This document shows, in pieces, positions 44,196-54,501 of a DNA stretch of 64,000 nt; positions within the stretch are counted from its first letter, which is position 1; each line of letters begins with the position of its first letter. The position numbers and the translations under genes were made by a program. Below the pieces are notes generated by a model. It saw only the letters and a list, made by a program, of their open reading frames with translations, had not been told where the DNA came from and ran no database searches. Source of the DNA: Torymus aiolomorphi (Eukaryota > Arthropoda > Insecta > Hymenoptera > Torymidae); assembly GCA_036365515.1 (NCBI GenBank), contig CM070874.1, forward strand, positions 162,584,797 through 162,648,796, in the 5' to 3' direction.

Positions 44196-45416
44196 ATAAA
44201 TTTGAAAATTTAGAGAACAATTCCTATCTATCTGCTCTCTAAATTAAATTCAGTGAAAAATCATTATTTTACAGTGTAAAGTCGGGCACTGTCGAAATAG
44301 TGCGAATGCAGTCTAAAATAGCGTATATACACAACTAAACAGTGAATACACAAATAATTCAGTGTATATACACTATTTCGGAGTGCATAAATATGCATTA
44401 TTTCGACAGTGCCAGAAATACTGATTCACTCTAAAATAGTGATTTTTCACTGAATTTAATTTAGAGTAAAAGCCCTTTGCGTTTAATTCGTACAGATGCT
44501 CATTTCAGATAATTCGTTACACAAAAAATTTGTGTATCACGATAAGGGATATACAAATTCGAAATTTCGGGATCCATTGGACCGATTTCGACCAGACATA
44601 TAGTTTTATTTCTTGTTTACTTATTTTGGGAAAATGTAAAAAAAAGTAAATAAAATTTATTATAATTAAATAAAATAGTACTTTTATTAAGAAATAACAA
44701 CAATAATAATTAATCAAATAATAATTCAACACAAATTTTTTACGATAATTTCTGCAATTAATTTTTTGCATAGATAATTTTAAACAAACTTTAGTTGAAA
44801 AATTTGAGCAAGAAAAAATTTTTCATGAAAAATTGATGAATTGGCTGGAAGTTATTAAAACCTCATTGCAGGAATTATTACAAAATTTGTGTTGAATTAT
44901 TACTAGTTTAATTATTATTGTTGTTATTTCTTAATAAAAGTACTATTTTATTTAATTATAATAAATTTTATTTACATTTTTTTTACGTTTTCCCAAAATA
45001 AGTAAACAAGAACGAAACCTATATGTCTGGTCGAAATCGGTTCAAAGGATCCCGAAATTTCGAATTTGTATATCCCTTAAATTTTTTGTGTAACGAATTA
45101 TCTGAAATGAGCATCTGTACGAATTAAACGCAAAGGGCTTTTACTCTAAATTAAATTCAGTGAAAAATCACTATTTTAGAGTGAATCAATATTTCTGGCA
45201 CTGTCGAAATAATGCATATTTATGCACTCCGAAATAGTGTATATACACTGAATTATTTGTGTATTCACTGTTTAGTTGTGTATATAATATACGCTATTTT
45301 AGACTGCATTCGCACTATTTCGACAGTGCCCGACTTTACACTGTAAAATAGTGATTTTTCACTGAATTTAATTTAGAGAGCAAATAGATAGGAATTGTTT
45401 TCTAAATTTTCAAATT
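44196..45416. mobile_element. Foldback palindrome, arms 1 and 2
   Basis: Two ~0.6 kb arms are inverted copies of each other around a centre near 44.8-44.9 kb. Each has many CACTATTT/AAATAGTG words, TATATACACT boxes and ACTGTCGAAATAGTGC. No coding. The outer ends read AAATTTGAAAATTTAGAG and its inverse. Confidence 0.8.
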
Positions 45417-45492
45417 AAAAACAAATGTGCGCGCACACACGTGAAGTTGCCGAGTAGCGCGTATCATCCACGTGCGCACGCACATTTGTTTT
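45417..45492. repeat. GC-rich palindromic linker between foldback arms
   Basis: AAAACAAATGTGCG at one end and CGCACATTTGTTTT at the other are inverted, with CACACACGTG/CACGTGCGCACG inside. The linker joins arm 2 to arm 3 in mirror orientation. Confidence 0.7.
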
Positions 45493-45664
45493 TAATTTGA
45501 AAATTTAGAGAACAATTCCTATCTATTTGCTCTCTAAATTAAATTCAGTGAAAAATCACTATTTTACAGTGTAAAGTCCGGCACTGTCGAAATAGTGCGT
45601 ATGCAGTCTAAAATAGCGTATATACACAACTAAACAGTGAATACACAAATAATTCAGTGTATAT
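45493..45664. mobile_element. Foldback arm 3, left part
   Basis: Matches the start of arm 1 (AAATTTAGAGAACAATTCC onward) and stops at CAGTGTATAT, where the next element is inserted; it resumes at 49301. Confidence 0.8.
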
Positions 45665-46375
45665 GGGAGCGTCCGCCAGAAACCAGCCAGCGGACGCGCG
45701 GGACGCATTTTTCATGCAAAACACGCTCTGTTCAACTCGCTCGTAATCGTATTCTGAGTCTCTCAGAAAAAAACAAAAGATATATATCGATAGACTTTTC
45801 CTGCTCTTTCCAATGGTGCTATTGTTTTTACTCCGAAACTTTTTCTCCTGGTCGAAAATTCAAGTTGAAAGTTCAGAGACATTTTTCTCAAAGTATATAA
45901 TGTTTTTTTTCAAAATGCATATGACCATTCGAAAGTACAAGTCTTAAGCTACAAAACCCTAAATTTTCAAATTGGAGAAATGAAGGGCTCAAAAGTAACA
46001 AGATTAAAAAGACAGCGGTGAGTGGCCGCGCGTGCTCTTCACGCTGCGCTCGGACGCGCCGCACGCTCGGGCTTGGTATAATGAGCTCGTAATCGTATTT
46101 TGAGTCTCTCAGAAAAAAATAAAAGACATATATCGATAGATTTTTTCCTGCTCTCTTTCCAATGGTGCTATTCTTTTTACTCCCAAACACTTTCTTCTGG
46201 TCGGAAATTCGAGTGGAAAGTTCAGAACCATTTTTCTTAAAGTATAACATGTTGTTCTTCAAAATGCATAGCACCATTCGAAAGTAAAAGTTATAAGCTA
46301 CAAAACCCTACATTTTCAAGTTGGAGAAACGTAGAGCTCAAAAGTAATAAGATTGAAAAGACAGCGGCGAGCGGC
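45665..46375 (+). repeat. Left long inverted repeat with two ~300-bp tandem units
   Basis: Unit 1 starts at about 45741 and unit 2 at about 46086, both with CTCGTAATCGTATT(C/T)TGAG; they end in GACAGCGG(T/C)GAG(T/C)GGCCGCG. The whole is inverted at 48592-49300. Confidence 0.8.
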
Positions 46376-46595
46376 CGCGTGAAATCTGTTCTGCTCTTGG
46401 ACGCGCCTCTGTATGCGTATATATCTATTATACTTTAATCGTTGCATCATTTTCACTTGTTATCATTTCTGCCACCAGAGGGGCTACAAAGTCATTCCCA
46501 ATACTTAAAAAAGCTCCTTGGAAGGTATTTATCACCCATTGAAAATGTTTTCTTTCTCAATATTTATTATTTTCATAATAAAAAAAAACTTTAAA

Positions 46596-48434
46596 ATGTC
46601 AAAGATTTTCAATCGCTGTTGTAACCCTTTTGATGAAGCAAAGCATTCATCTAAACTGAGATTTGTTTCTGAAAAAATGAAAGCTCATTTTCCGAACTTA
46701 CAAGATAAAGATAAAATACGTGATTCTTGTCGATTAAAATTTGATGTGAAAATTGAGGAAGAAAATGTAGTGTCAATGGAAGAATCTAGAGAAATTATTT
46801 CTAATTTACAAAAATTGTTTAACGATGATAATTTGTCGAAAAATGAAAAAATGTTTCTTTTAAAATTACTCCCAAAAAACTGGAGTTCTCGTAAAGTTGC
46901 TAATTTTTCTAATTCATCCCGTTGGCTTGTAACAAAATGTTTGTCAGATAGTCAATCCCTTTTAGTTGATAAAAGGGGAAACCAAAAAATATCATGTGAT
47001 ACTGTAAACGAAGTACAACTTTTCTATCAAAATGACGATAATAGTAGAATCATACCAGGTTATAAAGATAATAAGTGTATACGAAGTAATAATGGCACAA
47101 AGACCTATGTTCAGAAACGACTTGTTTTGTACAATCTTAGAGAGTTATATTTAAAGTATAAACAACAGTATCCCGAATCAAAAATAGGATTCACTAAATT
47201 TGCCGAATGTCGCCCTAAATATTGTGTTTTAGCTGGTGCTAGTGGTACGCATTCAGTGTGTGTGTGCATTTATCATCAAAACGTCAAACTCCTCTTAACT
47301 GGTTTAAGAAATTCAGGAGTTTCTTTTGATAAAATGGATACTTACAAAGATTGTATAGCTGAAATAGTTTGTAAAACACCAACAGCGAAATGTTACTTAA
47401 ATATGTGTCAAAATTGTCCTGGTATTGAACCTCTAAAAACGGAACTTGAACTATTTCTTGAAAGGTCTGGAGTTAATGAAATAAAATTTCAAATGTGGAA
47501 AACTACTGATGGATCAACATTGCAAACTGAAATTGTTTCTAGTTCTTTATTTACTGATATCTTTTTTCCTTTTTTACATAAACTTAAAACTCATTCTTTC
47601 ATTTCCAAACAGCAGTCATCTTATTTTCAAATCTTACGAGAATCCTTAAGCAAAGGAGAATTTTTAATTTCCCTAGATTTTTCGGAAAACTATGCGTTCA
47701 TTGCACAAGATGCGGTACAATCATTCCACTATAATAATAATCAACGTAGTTTGGCCACAATAGTTATTTACTACAAAGGTTCAGATTCTAAAATTGAACA
47801 CAAAAGTATGGCGGTTTTTTCAGACAACTTAATTCATGATACTGTGGCAGTTTACCTAATTCAAGAAATTATAATCGATTACCTTAAAAAACCTTTTGAT
47901 TCCGTTAAAAAAATCATTTACTTTACTGATGGAGCTGCACAACATTTTAAAAATAAACATAATTTTCAGAATCTTTTTCATCATTATGAATATTTTTCCG
48001 TTGAAGCTGAATGGCACTTTCATGCGACTGCTCACGGAAAAAATGCATGCGATGGAATCGGTGCTTCTATAAAAAGTAATGCTAGGCGAGCAAGTTTGCG
48101 GAAAGTATCCGATAATTATATATTGACGCCGCAAGATCTTTACCAGTGGGCGACTAAATACTTTGAAAATATTTTGTGTTTTTTTTCATCAAAAGATGAA
48201 TATGCTAAGGCTACAGATAAATTAAGACAAAGGCTAGATTCAGCGAAAACAGTGCCTGGAACTCAATCGGTTCACTGTGTTAGATTATTAGCTAACACTA
48301 AAAAGTTAGAACTAAAACGATTTTCAACATCCAAAGATTCTCAATTATATCCACCAGTTAAAAAGCCGAACCCTCTAAAACTCGAAGTAAAACATGAGTA
48401 TCGTGAAAAGACCAATAAAAATAATCGCAAATAA
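46596..48434 (+). CDS. Putative DDE transposase, Cc8L18.2-like family, intact (~612 codons)
   Basis: I place the start at ATG 46596 (SKIFNRCCNPFD), though the frame is open further upstream. The N-terminus has a Cys/His pattern (CCNPF ... SCRLKF). Then come GTKTYVQKRLVL, CRPKYCVLAGASGTHSVCVC (possible zinc site), a cysteine-rich CYLNMCQNCPG, and a core with LISLDFSENYAF (D361), YFTDGAAQHFKNKHNF (D445) and HGKNACDGIGAS (D486). These three aspartates could be the catalytic site of an RNase H-fold transposase. I recall related proteins in many insects and in Cotesia congregata bracovirus (Cc8L18.2). The C-terminus is lysine-rich. No stops or frameshifts. Its place within matching inverted repeats marks it as the element's own transposase. 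Confidence 0.75.
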   Translation: MSKIFNRCCNPFDEAKHSSKLRFVSEKMKAHFPNLQDKDKIRDSCRLKFDVKIEEENVVSMEESREIISNLQKLFNDDNLSKNEKMFLLKLLPKNWSSRKVANFSNSSRWLVTKCLSDSQSLLVDKRGNQKISCDTVNEVQLFYQNDDNSRIIPGYKDNKCIRSNNGTKTYVQKRLVLYNLRELYLKYKQQYPESKIGFTKFAECRPKYCVLAGASGTHSVCVCIYHQNVKLLLTGLRNSGVSFDKMDTYKDCIAEIVCKTPTAKCYLNMCQNCPGIEPLKTELELFLERSGVNEIKFQMWKTTDGSTLQTEIVSSSLFTDIFFPFLHKLKTHSFISKQQSSYFQILRESLSKGEFLISLDFSENYAFIAQDAVQSFHYNNNQRSLATIVIYYKGSDSKIEHKSMAVFSDNLIHDTVAVYLIQEIIIDYLKKPFDSVKKIIYFTDGAAQHFKNKHNFQNLFHHYEYFSVEAEWHFHATAHGKNACDGIGASIKSNARRASLRKVSDNYILTPQDLYQWATKYFENILCFFSSKDEYAKATDKLRQRLDSAKTVPGTQSVHCVRLLANTKKLELKRFSTSKDSQLYPPVKKPNPLKLEVKHEYREKTNKNNRK

Positions 48435-48591
48435 AAATAAAAGAATTAAGGTTTAAATAAAAAATGAATATATTTAAAACGTAATATATGATGCACTGAT
48501 AAAACATTGTGTAATGCTTTTAATAGGAAACAACGAAAATATGCACTACGTTTATAAAAGCACACTCGGGTCCAGCGCAAAAAGTTTGCGC

Positions 48592-49300
48592 AGTCGCTCG
48601 CCGATGTCTTCTTAATCTTATTACTTCTGAGCTCTACGTTTCTCCAACAATAAAATGTAGGGGTTTGTAGCTTATAACTTGTACTTTCGAATGGTGCTAT
48701 GCATTTTGAAGAACAACATGTTATACTTTAAGAAAAATGGTTCTGAACTTTCCACTCGAATTTCCGACCAGAAGAAAGTGTTTGGGAGTAAAAAGAATAG
48801 CACCATTGAGAAGAGCAGGAAAAAATCTATCGATATATGTCTTTTGTTTTTTCTGAGAGACTCAAAATACGATTACGAGCTCATTATACCAAGCCCGAGC
48901 GTGCGGCGCGTCCGAGGGCAGCGCGAAGAGCACGCGCGGCCACTGACCGCTGTCTTTTTAATCTTGTTACTTTTGAGCCCTTCATTTCTCCAATTTGAAA
49001 ATTTAGGGTTTTGTAGCTTAAGACTTGTACTTTCGAATGATCATATGCATTTTGAAAAAAACATGATATACTTTGAGAAAAATGTCTCTGAACTTTCAAC
49101 TTGAATTGTCGACCAGAAGAAAAAGTTTCGGAGTAAAAACAATAGCACCATTGGAAAGAGCAGGAAAAAATCTATCGATATATATCTTTTGTTTTTTTCT
49201 GAGAGACTCAGAATACGATTACGAGCGAGTTGAACAGAGCGTGTTTTGCATGAAAAATGCGTCCCGCGCGCCCGCTGGCTGGTTTCTGGCGGACGCTCCC
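48592..49300 (-). repeat. Right long inverted repeat of the Cc8L18.2-like element
   Basis: Inverse of 45665-46375 with the same two-unit structure; ends in GGACGCTCCC at 49300. Confidence 0.8.
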
Positions 49301-49963
49301 GTATACACTATTTCGGAGAGCATAAATATGCATTATTTCGACAGTGCCAGAAATACTGATTCACTCTAAAACAGTGAGTTTTCACTGAATTTAATTTAGA
49401 GATTGGTAAAAGCCCTTTGCATTTAATTCGTACAGATGCTCGTTTCAGATAATTCGTTACACAAAAAATTTGTGTATCACGATAAGGGATATACAAATTC
49501 CAAATTTCGAGATCCATTGGACCAATTTCGACCAGACATATAGTTTTATTTCTTGTTTACTTATTTTGGGAAAACGTAAAAAAAAGTAAATAAAATTTAT
49601 TATAATTAAATAAAATAGTACTTTTATTAAGAAATAACAACAATAATAATTAAAGTAATAATAATTCAACACAAATTTTTTATGATAATTTCTGCAATTA
49701 CTTTCTTACATAGATAATTTTAAACAAATTTTAGTTAAAACATTTGAGCAAGAAAAAATTTTTCATGAAAAATTGATGAATTGGCTGGAAGTTATTAAAA
49801 CCTCATTGCAGGAATTATCATAAAATTTGTGTTGATTACTAGTTTAATTATTATTGTTGTTATCTCTTAATAAAAGTACTATTTTATTTAATTATAATAA
49901 AATTTATTTACTTTTTTTTACGTTTTTTCAAAATAAGTAAACAAGAAGGAAAACTATATGTCT
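49301..49963. mobile_element. Foldback arm 3, right part, passing into a fourth arm
   Basis: Resumes the sequence broken at 45664 and follows arm 1 through the palindrome centre, ending abruptly near 49963 where Copia sequence begins. Confidence 0.75.
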
Positions 49964-49984
49964 AAAAATAAACTAAAGATGAGG

Positions 49985-50983
49985 TAAGCAAAGACATTCA
50001 AAATACTAAACAAATTAGCAAATTGAGAGAGATAGAGATAGAAAAATACATTGACGAGAGAGTAGATGAGAGAGTAGATTCATTTTTTAAGGAAAAGAGT
50101 AGATTGAATGAGAGCGTAAATTCTGTAATAAATTTGACAGATAAGATTCAAGTTGAAGTGTCAGAAAAAATGTCTGGCACTAATAGAATGTATAAATTGA
50201 CAGCAAATTTAAAGTTTGAAATGTTTGAGGACTATTTGATGTCCGGATTAAAAACAAAAGACTGGAGTATATTTTAGACGTAGGCAAATATACTAATGTT
50301 TTAGAAACAAAATTGACAGGCGATAAAAAATAGAGAGAGCGATATAATAATAAATCACATGGATATTAAATATTATACTAAGATAGTTTATCTTAGAGAG
50401 CCATGGGAGATTATAAATAAATTGAAAGAATATAAGCGACTAGAAACTAGAACGACTAGTGTATCCGCTAGAAAGGACGTATATAACTTAAAATCTAATC
50501 CTAAGAAAGAGAGAGCTGCAGAACCTCGGGTTTAAAGGAAAAGTAAAGGAGTACGAAAATATGCAAGACGCAGGCAAAATGACAGAAAAAGAGAAACGTG
50601 ACATATTCATGAATGCTGTAGTTAAGTCTGTTCCCGGTGTAGAAGTGTTTAACTGTTTGAGCAGACAAACTACGGGAAAGGACATGACGTATGACTGAAA
50701 GATTATCTGTTACAGGTTGAATCAGCAACAGCAGCTTCACCCAAAGACACGGTAAAAACAGCCATATTGGCTCTAGAAGTTTTTCGGGGCCAAAGCAGCC
50801 ACGGCAGAGGCCGTGGCGGTGCTGCACCATGTGGTTCGTCTTTGATGGCAGCAGGAGAGGAGGATGACGAATATGGAGACAGAGGAGCTGAGAAAATGAA
50901 ATTTTCTGTCAGTGAAGAAAATTACAAATTGAGAGATAGTAAAGTAGATAATAGCGTTGAAGAGAAAAATAGAAATGTGATAG
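49985..50983 (+). pseudogene. gag: Copia-type gag, decayed; continues after 63753
   Basis: Scattered frames carry Copia gag pieces: MYKLTANLKFEMFEDYL, KLKEYKRLETRTTSVSARKD (in another frame), MTEKEKRDIFMNAV, and a G/R-rich RGRGRGGAAPCG run. Stops and frame changes are many. It is broken at 50983 by the errantivirus-like element and resumes with Copia protease at 63754. Gag would form the particle. Confidence 0.65.
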
Positions 50984-51619
50984 TGTTACGCCCAGAATTG
51001 GGTGTACTTAAATATAAAGGTTGTGTGTCCTGGGAGTTTAGCCTCGCTCGAGAGCTCCCACTGGTCTAGGATTAAGAAATTGAAGATTATGATATGTGTA
51101 TGATAAAGATTATGATATGATGTAAGATATGTATGTATATTTTTTGTATATTGTACTTTGATACAATAATGTAACGACGCTTTTGGCAATAACGTGTGTA
51201 GGAAATATATATACTTATGTTGGATTTGTTATGTGCACTTTGATACAATAATGTAACGACGCTTTTGGCACAACTTACAATCTAGTTCTTGTTGGATCTT
51301 GAGTTGGAGGCTCGTAACGCTGGAATCCTGCAGCGGGTATCTAAGTCTTCGGTAGTTCGGCCTTGATCAACTATGCAGAGGCACGCCAGAGGAAGTTTGG
51401 GAGTGACATTGTCTCTTCGTTCGCACGCGGTCTTATACCCGACGAGAAGATAAAAAGATGAAATAAGTATTACACGTAAGTCGGATGCTTACAAAACTGC
51501 TGACGGCGACCGCGATTCTATATAACCGTACGCGATATATTAGCGTTTTCGATTGCGAAGATGTACGAAAAGTGGGTTGATGACAGACGTCATCATACGA
51601 TGTGACGACGGATGTCACA
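50984..51619 (-). repeat. 3' LTR of errantivirus-like element
   Basis: Starts TGTTACGCCCAGAAT and ends GACGGATGTCACA; 636 bp; same as 63120-63753 except for indels (extra ~26 bp near 51090, missing ~25 bp near 51490). Confidence 0.9.
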
Positions 51620-51632
51620 CCTCCCCCCTTTG
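51620..51632 (-). promoter_or_regulatory. Polypurine tract
   Basis: On the minus strand AAAGGGGGGAGG directly precedes the 3' LTR. Confidence 0.85.
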
Positions 51633-53087
51633 GTCCATTGCCGCCCCCGGCAATGAGTGTGTTACAGGTTTTATATATGGAATATATGTATGTATATAGA
51701 TAATAATTACGATTTTTTTTTTTAATTTTGTTGTCTGGTCATTTTCTGGTCAAGGCTGGTCATTTACTCTCCTTCAATTTAAATAATATTTCTCTAAACT
51801 CTTTTAATGGGGTCTTACACCTAGTGGCTTTCTAGCCTAAAAATTGCTAAAAAAGAAAGAAAAATGTTGTTAAAACCACATACAATGTATATCCTAAAGA
51901 TATGCACAATTTCTGATAAAATAGCCCAAGACATAATCTGTAGACCAATTTTATTCAGAGATATAGCATTTTCAATTTTTTGTCTTTGGCGTAACTTTTT
52001 ATGAAAACTACTGCATCAATTTTAATGGGAGAGGGAGCAAATTACTTGAAATTCATCCAGTTATGGCGGCATGAGTTGAAAATATAAGATTTTTGGACAA
52101 AAAGAAATCTTTCTATTTGAGGAAGCCAAAACTCTGCAAAACAAACTGTTGAAATCACATAGTTATGTATCTCTGCTCATTTGAGCTTTTGAGCTGTCAG
52201 CTGTGCGGCTGTGCCACTGTGTTTATACTGGCATTAGTCATATATATAGGTATAGGTATAAAAAGGAGTATTAATATAGTGAATTGCTGTCGAATTTCGG
52301 TCACAGAATGGTCACTTTACTAGAAGCAGAAGTGGGAAATGGTCACAAGACGATTCCACTGGATTTCGAATTCCACAATATGGTTTATTTAATTTTTATA
52401 ATAAATACTGTATGTGAATTTAATTATTTTTTTTATCCTTATATAAGGATTTATATAAGTATATACTTATATAAATAATGTTTTTTGATATTTTATAACA
52501 CATTTAAGTAAATAACGTTTTCCTATCAGAAGTCTATAAAAAAGGCAAAAAACAAGAAAGTCAATTTTCTTGTCATTTTAAAGATAGTAAGCTCTTCAGC
52601 GGTTTATTTAAAATTTTTTTAATTATTGATCCAAACTATAGTTTTTTTAGGTTCGAAATAACATATATAATCAAAAAATTCATTAAAAAAAAATTAATTT
52701 TTTCAAAATTTTTAGGTGTAAAACCGCCTTAAAACAATGTTAATTCAAAGAAAATATAATTAAAAATTAATTTCGATATTGGATACTAGTGAAATATAGC
52801 TGTCGCCGGCTCGTACGATCAAGCTTTTCATTGAGTGCACTGGCTCACGTACATGCGGGATCGCATATGTGTGAAACTGGTCGCCCGATCAGCTTTTTCT
52901 CCCTGTACGTGTGAACGTCATCCTATGCTGGCCGTGTAAATGCATATGTGTGAACTGGTCGCGGAGTCAGTGCTCGCCGCGACTTGACTATCTGCACTGT
53001 TTTTGCTGCTCATTGCCTCTGTACTCCCACTTGGCGTTACCACAGGTCTTTCTTGTTTCCTCGTGGCCGCTTATATTCTTTCTTTTA

Positions 53088-53161
<74 letters not shown>

Positions 53162-54501
53162 AAGATGAGTGATACTCCAGTGATTTTCCTCGGTGGTGCG
53201 CCCCAAGAGTTCGTATATTTTAGCGAATTAAAAAAAAAGGAAACATTAAAGGTACGCATACATTCATATATTCTTACAAATGTTCACGTTAATTAATATA
53301 TATAGTTATATGCGGTTGTGGGTATAGATTCTGATAGATAGATGTCGTCGTCATATAGGCAACCTGCTGAGTAGGACTAGGCAGCGCCTAGTACGTAGGC
53401 AACCACTGCGTATGATTAGCAAGCGCCTAGGACGTAGGCAACCAACGAGAATGTTACTATATTCTGTCGTAGCACGTGTATCGAGCATCGGTCGATGCTC
53501 TGTCGAAAACATCGTGCGTCATGATTTTCCGTTTAAGCTATCGAAAATACCTTGTATTTACGTTCGAACTTTCCTTGTTATAGAGTTCATTAACTTTTGA
53601 CTGTGTCTCATTGCTCTCTAAATTCCTAAAATGTTTTAGGATGCTTGAGTAATTTAACAATTTTTCGGTAATTTAATTACATTATTATTTAAAAAAACGA
53701 TACAAAAAGAATTATATGTTGTGAATTATTGATAACTGTATACGGCTTCCAAGCTTATATCAAATGTTTAATAATTGTTAGTTATTAATAATTCACAACA
53801 TAAATTATTTATAATATTGGATATTAAAAAAAAATAAATAATTTCGCATAAATAATTACAAAAGATCTTATTATTTCCGAATATAAATTAATTATTTATT
53901 TATCATAAATAATTCGAGAATCTTTTATGAATATACATTATTTGAATAATAAAAAAAATTGAAACCAATTTTCTCTTGAATTATTTTTGACAAACAAAAA
54001 ATTTTAATTATTTATAATTACTTTAATAATTGTTAATATTAATATATTATTAATAATATATTAATTAATTTAATAATATATTAATTAATATAATAATTAA
54101 GGACATATAACTATGTCCTGAAGTAAGCAATAACATGTAATACAACATGTACTACTCTGGTTTAAATAAATAAACAAATAAATAAATATTCATGGTTGCG
54201 ATAGTAATGTTCTTATTTTGCTATATACGTTTAATGTAATGTGTATAACGCGCTACAGGTCTTTGCTTACATATACGGAGTCTACTTGTGTGAGTATATG
54301 CATCTCGGAGCGCACCCGATGTATCTTATACTAGCGCTTGGGTGTGTCAGTAATTGCACGCGTGCGTGTATTGTATATATGCCAGTGTATTTTGCCGGTA
54401 TGAGTAAGTGGTAGTCGGAGCCATGTATTGCATATGCTGGTATACGCTACCATCCAGTTTTGATGTGCGAGTAAGTGGCGTTTGTTATCCAAGTGGTGGA
54501 T
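51633..54501 (-). other. Long untranslated 3' part of the errantivirus-like element
   Basis: About 2.9 kb without recognisable genes lies between env and the polypurine tract, much longer than normal in the family, so part may be a later insertion. It includes a repeated GCATATGTGTGAA (52865, 52942), a TA microsatellite, a triple TAGGCAACC repeat with GCGCCTAG (53357-53443) and an inverted pair TTATGTTGTGAATTATT (about 53715 and 53790). Confidence 0.5.
53092..53159. repeat. (TA)n microsatellite
   Basis: A pure AT/TA run of 68 bp. Confidence 0.95.

Larger units (their letters stand above)
45665..49300 (+). mobile_element. DNA transposon with ~0.7 kb inverted repeats, Cc8L18.2-like family (complete)
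   Basis: The ends GGGAGCGTCCGCCAG and its inverse interrupt foldback arm 3 exactly. Comparison with the uninterrupted site in arm 1 (CAGTGTATATACACT) shows a target duplication of about three to four bases, (R)TAT. The inverted arms run about 45665-46375 and 48592-49300. Each arm consists of two tandem ~300-bp units built on CTCGTAATCGTATT, GGTGCTATT and AAACCCTA. The centre has one intact ORF. Length 3,636 bp. The superfamily is not certain. Confidence 0.8.

Noticed and set aside
45888..46277. 129- and 141-codon frames in the inverted arms of the Cc8L18.2-like element (both copies)
   Set aside because: They arise from repeated arm units in both orientations, have no domain and lie in the terminal repeats.
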